This document shows, in pieces, positions 24,393-35,730 of a stretch of DNA of 64,000 nucleotides. This DNA is from Coniella vitis (lineage: Eukaryota; Ascomycota; Sordariomycetes; Diaporthales; Schizoparmaceae), in assembly GCA_011317545.1 (NCBI GenBank), contig WUJK01000008.1, positions 806,001-870,000 on the forward strand. The letters are read 5' to 3'. Under the pieces are notes generated by a model that saw nothing but the letters and a program-made list of their open reading frames with translations, was not told the DNA's origin and did no database searches. The translations under genes and the position numbers were made by a program. Position 1 is the stretch's first letter; every line of letters begins with the position of its first letter.

Positions 24393-25728
24393 CAAGCTTA
24401 TAGTGAAGCACCTGCTCGCCTGCATCTCGCTCAATCTGCTTCGAACCTGTGCCGTGCGCCCCACCTGCGCGCATCCTGTGCCTCGAGAGCAGAGGCGTCG
24501 CTGTCTGGCCAGAAGAAGGAAGGGAACTTGAGGATCGTTTGGTAGGCCCAGTGTATACATATGCCACCTGCATAGCGTCATACACGCCTTACGCACTCTA
24601 CCCGTTGCGCCTGCGCTATTGCGACTGCGCGCCAGGGACCGACCGACCGCCCGCCCGATTCCCACGGCGACTCAAGTACCTCCATATCCCCCGACGACCC
24701 CAGCCCTGCTGGCCCCTCCTTTCTGCGGCCGTGCCGTGTCGACCGACAGTTGCCCAGTGCGCGAGCCACGGTGGGCGGTATCACAAGAACGCCTCTTAAC
24801 ACCTGTTTGCGACCTCATTGGAGAGCCCAGCTTGGGTCGTGATAGTGGCCCGCGGAGAATACGAGTGGCCTGCCCTGCCATTTCTGCCCCTGCCGTTACG
24901 ATTGCGACGGGGTCTGCGACTGCGACTGCGACTGCCTGGCGCTTCAGCTGCCGCGCCCACGAAACAGAACCTAGTAACAGTAGAAAGAGACCGGAGGGAG
25001 ACAGCGTGCGTGTATTCGTGCATGGGAGAAGCAGAGACTTGGAAAGCGTGCTGGTGACTTGGTGACTTGGTCCTGGGCAAGACCTTCGAGAAGCTTTAAC
25101 CCTCAGCGCAAGTCCATGCTGCTGCGGGTGCGCACAGAAGGACAAACCCACGCTTACAGTACGTGTTCACCTTGCACGGCAGGAGAGCCAGGCTTCCTCG
25201 CAAGGGCAAGACATACAAGGAATTTGGAAGGGCTCTACATATTCCGTCTGCAGTGGTGTGGCTGACTGTGAGCGAGCGAGTTCTTGGAACCAGCGCATTC
25301 TGCAAGGTGCATCATAATTCAGATCATCATCAGCAGACAATACCTACATACTTGGTCCGTCCTATCTTATCTGTCGGGGCAGCAGCAAGACTGACGGCTG
25401 GCCACTAGCGACTACTGTGAGGCCAGGCCAGACCCTGTGATAACGCGCTGCGCCCGCAGCTGACCCCTGGTGTGCTACAACCGCTAAGGCATCACTGCAG
25501 GAGTTGAACACACAAGCCTGCCCATCAAAAGACGACTTTCTACGGCTTGGTTGCGAGCCAGAACGCAGCCCGTGTGTGGTTTCGCAAAGGGGGCCGGTCG
25601 ACTTGCATTGCCGTGCCGTCATTACGAGCACTTGGCCCGGCCCATCCACTCTCTGATCCGCGCGTCCGCACGCATTACACACTACTCTCCAGTCATACAT
25701 ATATATCTATATATGTAGCTGGTACAAG

Positions 25729-28116
25729 ATGCCAGACGACGTGGATCCCACTGGAGGCGAGGTCTCAGATGCCATGTCTGAGAACGAGCATGAGTACGAC
25801 GACCACGACGCCTCCATTCAAGACGACGACAAGATGCCTGAGAATGCCATCAAGACAGAAATTGGCCCTGACGGCGAGGTCAAGAAGAAGTATGACCCCA
25901 AGGACCCTATGCGACCGAGGAGGAAGAAGGCTCGCAGGGCCTGCTTTGCTTGCCAGAGGGCACACTTGACTTGCGGTACGCCCTCACAATCAAACAAAGA
26001 CAGATCTCGAGCACATCACATCACGCTCCAGGACGGCGCTCGTCATCATCATCATCATCATCATCATCATCGTGCAAAAAGATGCAACTGCACCGTTCCA
26101 TCCTCCGCCTCTTTTGCACTTCCCTTTCATGAGCCCCAATAGCCCCCAAAAGAACCCTCTATTGCGTGTTATCCCATATCCCATGCATCGAAGAACCTAC
26201 CGGGCATATGTGCCGCCAGTGTGTACGAACTAATCAGGCTTTGCAGGTGATGAACGACCTTGTCAAAGATGCATAAAACGTGGTCTCGCAGATCATTGTC
26301 AAGACGGTGTCCGAAAAAAGGCAAAATATCTTCACGACGCGCCCCCAGAGGCCTTGAGGCCCGTCCTCGGCCCCAACTACAACCCCAATGCGCCGCAGAA
26401 CCGACCGGCTGCGCACCGTCACCCGTCCAGCACTGGCTCCGACGCATCTTCCAACGTGGGCACCTTCTTTTCACCGACGAATGCTTCGAATCCGTATCCG
26501 CTCTTCTCGCCACCAAGCGCCTTGGGCTCCATCTCCGAGGGGATGACCTTTCCTGGCCAGCAATCTCCCGTCTCGCCAAGCTTCCAACACCCTCCCCAGA
26601 TAAGTGGTCTCACTGTCCCTCAAGTGTCGGGCGATATTTCAGGCATGAGCTCGGCCTTTTTCGATCCCAATAACCCAGCACTCTACAATTTCAACCTAGA
26701 AGGCCTGAACTTCGGAAGTCAGTACGGCGCCATGGAATTCGGCATGCTGAACCAGATGTCGTCTGGCGCAGCCGATACGCCGCCGCGGGATCCCTCGTCC
26801 TTTTCCCAACAAGGTGCTGGCGACGCCAACTTCCCGTCAGGGGCATTTAGCAACGGTATTGGTCAGTTTGATAGCGGCTTGATCGGCGACATTCTCTCCA
26901 TTGATCAGTCTGGAAATCCTTTATACGCTCAAGGCAATCTCCAGCATGGTCTTCCTCATGCTTACGCCATTGCCGCAGGCCCAAACAACCAGCAAAGTCC
27001 CAGTACCGATCATGACAGCCCAGCCAACCCAGGCGCCTTCGAAGGATCACAAGCCCCAACGCCTTTCAACAACGGTGCCGCCCCAGATGCCCAGGTGCTC
27101 GGTCCACCCAACCGTCCAAGACCGAAGCCAAGCATACCCAAGACCTTTCCACAATCCTTGCTCGGCAAACGCCATCGCGACGCGTCGGGTATCTATGAGA
27201 ACGTCAAAGAGCCATTTCAGTATGTACAGGGTTATCATCGGATGATAGCCTTCTTACAGAGACGGTTTCGCACCAGGAGCGACAAGTTGCTGAGCATCGC
27301 CCGTGCCCTGGGCAGTGTCCGTCCGGCCCTCTTGTCATGCACGCGCACACTCAGCCGTCCAGACCTGGTGTTTATGGAAAAGTGTTTCCAGCGCACCTTA
27401 TTCGAGTACGAGGATTTCATGGACCATGGCTCGAGCCCTACTCTGGTCTGCCGGCGGACTGGCGAGATTGCCGCTGTGAATAAGGAGTTCACAGCCCTGA
27501 CTGGGTGGCCCAAGGATGTTTTGCTTGGCCATAAGCCCAACAAGAATGTCAATTTGGGCACGAGCGGGTCTGGCTCCAATACAGACGCCTTGACAACCCC
27601 AAAGCTGAACAGCCTCAATAACCAAACAGAAAAGGGCAGCAACCCAGATGAAGAGCGACATCCGCTCTTTGTGGCGGAGCTTATGGATGACGACGATGTG
27701 GTCCAATTCTACGAAGACTTTGCCCACCTCGCCTTCAGTGACAGCAGGAGTAGTGTGACGAGAAAATGCCGCCTGCTCAAGTACCGTACACAGGACAATC
27801 TTGACGGAGCGAGCACCTCGAGCGTCAACGAGTCGCCGTCCAAGGACCCACGCACCATGTTCTTGAGCAACAGGGTCGCAAAGATTGATGGCGAGCACGG
27901 CATCTCCAGAATCGCCAAGGGCGGTAAGCTGGAGTGTACGTATTGCTGGGTCGTCCGTCGGGATACCTTTGACATGCCAATGATGATTGTTATCAATGTA
28001 AGTCTTTGCTAATGATGACCGTGGATTTAACTCCTTGAACCAGTTTGCTGATGAATGTGAACCAGTTCCTGCCTTGCTATTATCCCGACCAACAACCTCA
28101 CGGGCTAGCGGTGTAG
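25729..28116 (+). CDS. ERT1: Zn2Cys6 transcription activator of gluconeogenesis (ERT1/AcuK type)
   Basis: Exons 25729-25975, 26247-27997 and 28066-28116 encode 682 residues. The DNA-binding domain has the six zinc-binding cysteines at about residues 72, 75, 82, 88, 91 and 100 ([12 protein letters not shown], then [13 protein letters not shown]), preceded by the basic RPRRKKARR. The next segment, [12 protein letters not shown], is diagnostic of the ERT1/AcuK family, which activates gluconeogenic genes such as PEP carboxykinase and fructose-1,6-bisphosphatase. A long Pro/Asn/Ser/Gln-rich centre follows. The C-terminal half has a PAS-like region ([20 protein letters not shown]) and ends [17 protein letters not shown]. 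Intron 1 (271 nt) splits the zinc cluster after the third Cys and contains a CAT repeat. Intron 2 (68 nt) must be spliced to reach the conserved NFLPC end. The protein acts in the nucleus. Confidence 0.92.
26043..26071 (+). repeat. (CAT)n repeat inside ERT1 intron 1
   Basis: About nine to ten tandem CAT units within the intron that splits the zinc cluster. The repeat is not translated in the spliced gene. Confidence 0.9.
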
Positions 28117-28822
28117 AACAAAGCCCAAATAGGGGAAACACCACCGCCATTATCAACAACAACCCTGTTCCATCGCATGCAGTTTTTTTCTTTTGCTCGT
28201 TTACAAGTATTCAAGCATGTTCTGGCTGGGTACAGATTGGGGATTCGGTTTGGGAAGGGGCTGGGGACCGGCGCGTCCAGAGCATATGGTCTTTGGCGCA
28301 GGGCAACTGCTGGACGGGAATCAGGAGGCCGGCATATCCGGCTTTGTGCAATCTTTTTCCTTATAACTTTTGCTCATTTACAGAAGGGCCGTGACGGAGA
28401 AGCACTGACATGGGCGGATTCACATTGACAACTACTGGTGTGTTGTTTGTGAGCCTCTGCGTGCCTGTCTATGGGGATGTTGGACAAGAGGGCTTTTGCT
28501 TGCATGAGTATATCTAGGACTATACCCGTTTGTTTTCTTTCGTGTCTTCTTCTGGCCCATTGAACAGATATGGTCGTTGTGTTTACCGTCTTTGCCGTGA
28601 GCTGGTTCGTGTTTCCCGGATCGAGCAATCGACTGCTCTTTGGTGGGTGAATCTTATGACGCAACCAAACAGCCCAAGCAGCTCGAGCAGCTCACCCATC
28701 ATTATCATCCATTCCTCAACCCACCCAAGCTCGTATCCCATCTCAACCTATATCTGCCCACCTCCCAGCCACGAGATTACCCCACCCCAACCCATTGAAA
28801 AGCCCAAGTCCCCAGAACAAAA
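28117..28822. other. Intergenic region ERT1 to SDR
   Basis: About 700 bases holding the ERT1 3' end and the SDR promoter. No gene is visible. The last 100 bases are C-rich on the plus strand. Confidence 0.4.
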
Positions 28823-29650
28823 ATGACAGACCTCACCATCCTCATAACAGGCGCATCCGGCGGCATCGGCAAAGCAACCGCCCTCCGCCTCGCCCAACCC
28901 AACGTCTTTGCATCATCATCATCTTCTTCTTCGTCAAGCTCACCAGCATACAAAGTCCACACGCTCATCCTCCACTACAACTCCGCCCCCGCAGGCACAA
29001 CCACACCCATCACCAACCAAATCACCACACTCAACCCGTCCATCCGCGTCATCTGGCTCCAAGCCGATCTCTCCACCACCGAAAGCGTATCCACGTTCTG
29101 CTCCGCCGCCGTACAGGAAGCTGGGCCCCAGAACCGCATCAACGTCCTCTTTGCAAACGCAGGGACCCACCTCGGTCACGCGGGCGCCACAGCCTCGGGC
29201 TCCCTGGAGAATGTCGATTTGGATGTGTTTGAAACGACATGGCGCGTGAACACCCTCGCGCCGTACCATCTCACTCGCGAGCTCGTGCCTGGCATGCTGG
29301 GTGCCAAGAATGGAGGTTTCGGCAGGGTCATCTACACCTCGAGCGTCGCCGCGCTTACGGGGGGTGTCGTCGGTCCGCATTATGCAAGTTCCAAGGCGGC
29401 GTTGCATGGCATGATGCATTTTTTTGCGTCTCAGTATGCGGCCAAGGGGGTAACATTTAACGCGGTTGCGCCGGCGCTGATTGAGGACACGGCCATGCTG
29501 CCGGGAAGCACGGAGGAGCTCAAGGGTAAGATACCAGTGGGCAGATTGGGTAGGCCCGAGGAGATTGCTGAGGTTGTAGTGCTCATGATTGCGAATGGCT
29601 ACGTGTCGAACAAGGTGTGGGCTGTGGATGGAGGGATGGTGCCATGCTGA
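28823..29650 (+). CDS. Short-chain dehydrogenase/reductase (classical SDR)
   Basis: Single exon, 275 residues. The cofactor motif TGASGGIGKATAL is at residues 9-21, NAG is in LFANAGTHLG, and the catalytic Ser and Tyr-x3-Lys are in YTSSVAALTG and HYASSKAALHG. DGGMVPC at the C-terminus replaces the usual DGG block. The arrangement is that of classical SDRs of the 3-oxoacyl-[ACP] reductase type, but the substrate cannot be deduced. A run of ten Ser (from TCA/TCT/TCG codons near 28913-28940) is inserted after the first helix, where other SDRs have a short loop. It converges with the riboflavin kinase gene, 171 bases away. Confidence 0.88.
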   Translation: MTDLTILITGASGGIGKATALRLAQPNVFASSSSSSSSSSPAYKVHTLILHYNSAPAGTTTPITNQITTLNPSIRVIWLQADLSTTESVSTFCSAAVQEAGPQNRINVLFANAGTHLGHAGATASGSLENVDLDVFETTWRVNTLAPYHLTRELVPGMLGAKNGGFGRVIYTSSVAALTGGVVGPHYASSKAALHGMMHFFASQYAAKGVTFNAVAPALIEDTAMLPGSTEELKGKIPVGRLGRPEEIAEVVVLMIANGYVSNKVWAVDGGMVPC

Positions 29651-29821
29651 AGGTTATGAGCTAGTAGAAGTTGGAACATTTGTCTTGCTCAAAGTGACGT
29701 GTATCATGACATATGGGTGCTAAATCTGTTTTATTGTCTCTATGGATTGCCGCGACAGGTGAAAATAGCTCTATATTTGTGTATATCGTCCAACATTACA
29801 TCCTGACCCAACCTCGTCCAT

Positions 29822-31154
29822 TTATGCTTCTCTGGTCAGCCACGATCCATCCAACGAGCCATCCGTCTTTTCACTCTTTGGTCGCCAGCCCGCTCTGTCC
29901 AAACTCCGCCTAGCAACCTCACAATCCGTCTTGATATCCTCAATCAATGCATCGATACCATCATAGCTCTGCTCGTCGCGAATGTAACCAAGAATAAGTA
30001 GACGCATCTCGACGCCGTAAAAGTCGGCACCAAAGGCCTCGAGCACGTGCACCTCTGCACTGCGCACTGTGTTGTTGTAAAAGGGGTTGTAGCCGATCGA
30101 CATGACCATGGGGAAAATGGCGAATCCGTGGTGTGGCTTCTGCTGCTGCTCACTGTAGTTTGGATGATTTGCAGGTAGCTGGAGGGCAGCCCAGCCAAAG
30201 TAGACGCCCGATTTGGCGTCCTTGATCCAGGGCGTGGCGTCGACGGGCAGGTTCGCTGTAGGGATTCCGAGCTGTTGCAGGAGGTTGGGGTGGATGGGAC
30301 CCCCATGTGTGAGCCCAAGTACAATAAGCCACAAACAATAGCGCCAGAGGCGAACAAACAGGGAGCGGATATAGACAATGTGTGTGAATGGGTGGAGGGT
30401 ATGTACAGGGAAACGAGGGAGGGTGGCAGAAGCGAAGGTTTGGGCGAAGATGGTGTGTAGCAAAGGCTGCAAGTGGTGATGAACAAGTGCAGGGGGCGCG
30501 AACCCGCAGCCTGCTGCACGTATCCCAAATGATGTCCTTCCTTGAAGCGCATGCAGATCAGCCGCGCAAACCAGAAAGGCAGAAACGCACAGAGGATGGA
30601 AGAGCGCCTCCCAGCTCCTAGCCAGGGGCCGTTCGTTGTTCTGTCGCGCCACGAGGCACTTGCCTCAGTCCTGTAATCAATGCTTTCCAAGCTCATCCAA
30701 TAGACCCTACCCAAGCCCTCGTCCAGCGCCGTGGATATCATGTCCTCCACAAGCGGCACGCCATCTTGACAAAGAAAGCTGTCCGGGTACAGCAACCGGG
30801 TCGGCTCGCCTCATCTCACCCTCTCATCTCGCATGGTCTCGTCCCGAGCTGCACGTCGCCTCCCAACCAGCTGAAGCAGCACCAATCGATCAAATGGTCG
30901 CCGAAACACGACGCGCATATCTTCTGTGGACTGATGGGCGAGTGTAGCAAGGCACAGACTATGCAATCAACTACATCCCATCCAGTGACACAACCCAAGA
31001 TGCACCAAAATAGAAGACAAGAAACAGAAAAAAAGTAACTCACTTCCTTGGAACCGCGACCAAAGCCCTTGATAACCTTGCCCTCCATCTGCAGCGGGAA
31101 TGGGCTCTCGGGCCCAGCATCCGGCCCTACAACCATCGGTCTTGCGTTGCCCAT
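29822..31154 (-). CDS. FMN1: Riboflavin kinase (two exons, long intron)
   Basis: Exons 31154-31044 and 30271-29822 give 186 residues. The enzyme phosphorylates riboflavin to FMN with ATP. Exon 1 carries the typical start [20 protein letters not shown] and [13 protein letters not shown]. Exon 2 opens in phase with [10 protein letters not shown], completing the [16 protein letters not shown] signature, followed by [35 protein letters not shown] and the Arg/Asp-rich end. The intron is 772 nt, roughly ten times the usual size in this window, with a GTGAGT donor and an AACAG acceptor. A stretch inside it (30594-30795, minus) reads as a protein-like frame of unknown meaning. Length and motifs fit monofunctional fungal riboflavin kinase. 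Confidence 0.9.
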
Positions 31155-31847
31155 GGCAAAGGTAGGTCTGATCTCCTCTGGGTTGCCCCCGGTAGTATGT
31201 GAGGTTGCAGATAAAATGCGTCTGCCTGTGCGAGGGCGCTCAGGGACAAATGTGCACTTCAGCAGCAAGGCGAGTGAGTCAACAGCGCAATTCCGCGGCT
31301 GTGATACCAAGAGCGATCAATTACAGCCAGCTGTATGAATGGTCCGTAACCGGCAACCACAAAGCGGCTTTTCGGAGTAATTGAATGCAAAATAGCAAGG
31401 CAGGTCTTGCGAATATAGACAATGTCGGTTGAGTCGGAAAGTGAACGGGCAAGAGCCTTGAAGCAATTGCAGGTGCACCGCCCAAAGAGAACACTACTAA
31501 TAGAAGGGGAAAGCGCAGGATGGCGCAATTAGTCAGATGAAAAGCCGATAAGATAAGACTGGATAAGCACTTGCGACGCCGACGCCGACGCCTTCACGAT
31601 GCAGAAGATTACGGTGGCCAGCGCAGAAAAGGTCTCTTTGCACTCCCTAGGTCTCCTTGGTTTCCGTATAATCACCCATCTCCTTGGATGACTCCGGACC
31701 GCTCAAAATGTATCTTAACACATCCCGCCCAGACGCAGTACATATTCCGAAACAGCAGTAGACCCCACACCGCAATGACAATCGTGCCTCATCTAGGTCT
31801 ATACTATGTTCGTTTCCCAACCATATTAACCCGTGCAACCCCGTGTT
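31155..31847. other. Intergenic region riboflavin kinase / thymidylate synthase
   Basis: About 690 bases between two minus-strand genes. It should contain the riboflavin kinase promoter and the thymidylate synthase 3' end. No gene is visible. Confidence 0.4.
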
Positions 31848-32931
31848 CTATACCGACATCTTCATGGCAATCGTTTTGTGCGGCTCATATCCCTTGACAA
31901 GGAAGTCCTCAACACTCCATCCATCAATGCTGCCGCCCTTCTCCCGCTTGATCTCCAGCTCTGGGAAGTCGCGCGGTTCTCTCTCCAGTTGTGTCCTCAG
32001 CGCGTCGACATGGTCCACATAGACGTGCGCATCTCCCATAACATGCGTCAGGCTGCCCGGCACAAGGTCACACACGTGTGCAATCATGTGCGTCAGCAAT
32101 GCGTAACTGGCAATGTTGAAGGGCACGCCAAGACCCATATCGCACGACCGTTGATACAATTGGCAATGCAAGTGTCCCTTGGGCTTGGTCGTGCTCTCTT
32201 GGCTGTTGCCATTCTGCGCTGCCGTCCCTGACCGTGGATACGACACGTAAAATTGCGCGAACATGTGACAAGGTGGCAGCGCCATGATCTGCAAATCCTT
32301 GGGGTTCCAGGCACTCATAATGATGCGCCGATCGTATGGGTTCGTCTTGAGCTTATGTATCACTTCCGCCAGTTGGTCCACGCCCTGCCTCGTATAGTCC
32401 GTCTTGGCATCGACATAGTCTGCCCCGAAATGTCGCCATTGGAATCCGTATACGGGGCCCAGATCACCAACCTCACGGTGACCCAAACCGACACTATCGA
32501 GAAACTCGCGCGAGCCGTTGCCGTCCCAAATCTTGACGCCCTGTTCGCTGAGCGAGGTCGACGAGGTGGCGCCCGACACGAACCAGAGGAGCTCGGCTAG
32601 GACGGCCTTGTGGAAAACGCGTTTGGTTGTCAGGAGGGGGTAGATGGGCGTGCCATTGTTGTTGAGGCTGAATTTGAGCGGGCGTGGCGCAAAGATGGAG
32701 TAAGTGCCTGTTCCGGTTCTGCAGAGGATGTTGTAAGCAGGGAGTTAACTTTCTTGGCGTTGAGAAATTGGCATACCTGTCTGGTCGATGCTCCCCATCT
32801 TCGAGAATCTCGCGCACCAGGTCAAGGTACTGGTATTCCTCGTGTCTTGTGAACGAACCGTTCGGCATGGTGGGTGCCTCGACGGTAGTGGCAGCAGCAG
32901 ACGCCGTGCTGTCAGAGGACGATGCTACCAT
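31848..32931 (-). CDS. Thymidylate synthase
   Basis: Exons 32931-32777 and 32718-31848 encode 341 residues. The enzyme converts dUMP to dTMP using 5,10-methylene-tetrahydrofolate. The active-site Cys (about residue 202) lies in [12 protein letters not shown]. The dUMP-binding motif [20 protein letters not shown], the Arg in [12 protein letters not shown], and [13 protein letters not shown] are all present. The intron is 58 nt and splits the Arg of the RTGTGT motif. A fungal insert (about residues 215-235, Gln/Asn/Ser-rich) follows the catalytic Cys segment. The first 30 residues are Ser/Ala/Thr-rich and poorly conserved. No DHFR domain is fused, as expected for fungi. Confidence 0.95.
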
Positions 32932-33988
32932 GTTCCTTTTGTGTAGCTCAGCTTATACTCAAATCTGAGGTTTGTCAAGTAAGGATTCGATATGGTGGTG
33001 CGCCGGTCGAAAGTTGTCACAAATGACTAGTTGGGAATAAAGAATCCATTATGGAAGACGCGTTGCGACGCGTCGTTTAATTGGCAGTCTGACTTGCTCG
33101 ATGTCAGGGTTAGGGCTCGGGTCCGGGCTCAAATGTCCAAGTCAGAAGTCAAAACAAGAACTTCTTTCTTCGCATTGCCTTCCTGATGCGTGGAAGACAG
33201 TCAATTCCTCAGCCTGTCAACTCTGAGCGCTTGCGTGTGAATCGCATAGCTATATGAGGCCATCGATATACACTCGGATTGCTCCTCGACTGAAAGAGCC
33301 ACCTAGTATGCAGCATTTATCTCCACACCGTGAATTGTCACAGACTGCGCGCGGTAAAGGTACTACGACTGGGTATTAAAATGAAATATCTAAATACCTA
33401 GGTACCTATGTTTAAGAAGCCTCCACCAATGACCAACTTAGTTTATGAGGCCATGCGCCATTATAATATCTAAGCGATTACTATAACCATCCAGCACACG
33501 CCGAACACTGGCTGATGGTGTGCAGCACATATGATGATTCTTATAGCATCGACAAGAGATGAGAGACTGAGATGTAGGCCGAGTTGGTTTTCCCTGCCCT
33601 GGTAGGCCAGGTGGAAGGGTTGCCGTCAGTGGTAGTGAAAGAGTTTCGTACGGAGTGGTACCAGTAATGTTGGCAGTGGCACCGGTGCCACTGCCTGTTG
33701 TGCGACCAGCAGCTCGTCAATCCCAGTCCCCAGCAGTCCCAGTCCCCCAGCTGCATAAGACCGATGCTGTAGGTTTACAGAAGATGCAGGGTGAACCGTG
33801 GCGCTGCGTTTCTGAGGCTGAGGCATGAAAACCGTCTATGTGTAAGCCGCCCCTTTCTTCGTCATAATTCGAGGTGAGAGAGTCTCGTTGTTTCGCACTC
33901 CAGGAAGCTCCAGAATATGGCCTCTCCTCAAAGCCGCATCTTCCCTTTGGTCCTGTAACAATCAGAACCAATCTTCGTGGCCGAGCCC
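32932..33988. other. Intergenic region thymidylate synthase to FMP52
   Basis: About 1.06 kb with no supported gene. It includes ATACCTAGGTACCTATG at 33394-33410, a palindromic TACCTAGGTA-type motif that recurs near 35.1-35.3 kb. Confidence 0.4.
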
Positions 33989-34763
33989 TCACTGCTTCCA
34001 CTCATCACGGCCCATCTTGAGAATATCCGCGTTCTCAAGGATCCAAAACTTGGATGGCGCCTTGCCCTCCTCAGCCATTTGAGCAGCAATAACCGCAGAC
34101 CTGCCAATGTACAGCTGATCAGAGCCTAAATAATGATGTAAGCCAGACCTTCTACCCAATTCTCCAGCACCGCGTGCTTCCAATCGAAAGGGTGATAAGA
34201 GGTAACTTACCAAACCTATCCTGCAACCCCTGACTAATCTTGTTCAGGTTACCCATCAAACTCTCAAAGAGCGCATTCTTGGGTACTTCACGCTCACCCA
34301 AGATGGCAGCCGGCCTTAGAATAATGGCATGGTCAAAGTTAAGCTCGCGAATCGCATCCTCGACACCAACCTTCATCTTGGAGTAGGGCAGCATGCTGCC
34401 AACCAGACTGCGCGTGCCGGCGCTTGAAATGTACACATAGGTCTTGACCCCGGCAGCTTTGGCGGCCTTGGCGTTCTCAATGCACAGGTCGTGGTCAATC
34501 TTCCATTGGTTGGCAATGCCGCCTGCTGAGGCACGGGTGGTGCCGACAGCGTTGAAGACGATGCTGGGGAAAGGGCTGAGCGAGGCGATGGCAGGGGCCC
34601 ATTTGCTGGTGTCGGTTTCGATGATGGCGTTGAGCTTGGGAGCGGTCGCCTTGGGGGCGCGGCGTGAGATGGTTTGCACGGAAGTGAAGAAGTCGGATGC
34701 GACAAGGGTGTCGAGGATCTTGGATCCTACGGCGCCAGTGCTGCCGAAGACTGCTGCTGCGGC

Positions 34764-34766
<3 letters not shown>
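33989..34766 (-). CDS. FMP52: FMP52-like mitochondrial outer-membrane NAD(P)-binding protein
   Basis: Exons 34766-34211 and 34125-33989 encode 230 residues. The N-terminus has the Rossmann motif VFGSTGAVGSKILDTL. Further blocks are VFNAVGTTRASAGG, YVYISSAGTRS, PYSKMKVGVEDAI, LRPAAILGERE and, in exon 2, IGRSAVIAAQMAEEGKAPSK. This is the pattern of yeast Fmp52 and human HTATIP2-related atypical SDRs. Fmp52 is found on the mitochondrial outer membrane and its function is not settled. The intron (85 nt) splits a Gly codon and must be removed to reach the conserved C-terminal block. The ATG is touched on its 5' side by a (CAA)n tract. Confidence 0.88.
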
Positions 34767-34815
<49 letters not shown>

Positions 34816-34816
34816 G
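34767..34816 (-). repeat. (CAA)n tract directly before the FMP52 start codon
   Basis: On the minus strand about 16 CAA units end at the ATG with no spacer; the plus strand reads GTT repeats. Unstructured CAA-rich leaders favour ribosome scanning, so the tract may influence translation. Confidence 0.9.
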
Positions 34817-35730
34817 CAGGTGAGGTGCGTTGCGAATGAGTCTGGGTTGCTGAGCACTGGCGGATGTGACAGATTATACAGAGATGACGCGAGCCCTTGT
34901 TGCTTTTATCATATCATGAGCTGAGATGGAGAAGAAACAAAGCTCGGCAGCGGCGGGGAACAGCGTTTGGCCGCGACGTCATGCTCAATGCCCGCCAGTG
35001 CTCTGCAGATATCGCCATCTGGCTGATGTGAGCCATGCTTTCGGATTGTGGCATGAATCCGATACTATCTTCGTGCTTTTGCTGTAAAACATAAAATACC
35101 TAGGTATTGCAATGGGTCAGGTCATCTACCTGGCTTGCGAATAGAAGTCCTATTGCATTGTGGTAGAATCATGGGCCAAAACTCACCTTCGGTGCCTTCA
35201 GCATCTGACAGGGAGAATACCGCTTATTTTCTACCTAGGTAATTGCAAACTATTGTTCATCAAAATCGAACCAGAAGCACGATGCCCACGCTCGCCAAAA
35301 TGTCTACCCTAGGTACTTTATTAACCTCAGTAGTCACTGTTCTGTTCCGTCTGTTCTTTGCATTCGAAACTATCATCCATGGATGTAGAAGGCGCGCACT
35401 AAGCCAATAAGGAAACCTCGAACATCTGGGAACCCGTGGAACTGTCGTCAGCCACGTTGTGCCTGGCAGCGCCCTGACAAGGCAACCCCCCACTGACGTT
35501 GGCAGCTTACAGCTACTTAGTATACCTACCTTGCGCTACCCCGATAAGCAGAAGGCTATCGCACACTCCAGCCATTGTCGTACATATTTCACTTTCCCCA
35601 TCTTCCACATACACCATACACTGCCTTTCTCGCTCTACACAACACCAACGACAACTTCCTTGTGATACTAACAGCCATTCTATTCCATCAATACCTCAAC
35701 TCCAAATTTCCGTTCTCCAAACTCCCGACC
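34817..35730. promoter_or_regulatory. Divergent region FMP52 / RING gene
   Basis: About 900 bases between divergent genes, presumably with both promoters. It contains three TACCTAGGTA-type palindromes at 35097-35106, 35232-35242 and 35305-35318. Confidence 0.45.
35097..35318. repeat. Three TACCTAGGTA-type palindromes
   Basis: TACCTAGGTA (35097), TACCTAGGTAA (35232) and TACCCTAGGTACTT (35305) lie within 222 bases. The core CCTAGG is a perfect palindrome. Confidence 0.55.

Larger units (their letters stand above)
20437..25728. other. Gene-free region upstream of ERT1
   Basis: About 5.3 kb with no supported gene. ORFs here are short, overlapping and of repetitive composition. It holds a G run (20918-20930), a T14-A10 inverted run (21190-21213), a C/CT/GT tract (23175-23210), a CAGTAG repeat (24362-24392) and TACTATGTA-type motifs at 21970-21981 and 23223-23232. 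From about 23.9 kb to 25.7 kb the plus strand is C/T-rich, which may be promoter and a long 5' leader of ERT1. Confidence 0.4.

Noticed and set aside
24138..24665. 175-codon Arg/Gly-rich minus-strand ORF
   Set aside because: Its composition follows the CAGTAG repeat and C/T-rich sequence of the other strand, and no domain or splice support is visible.
34495..34857. Poly-Asn ORF on the minus strand
   Set aside because: The Asn run is the (CAA)n repeat read in another frame; the rest is a shadow of FMP52.
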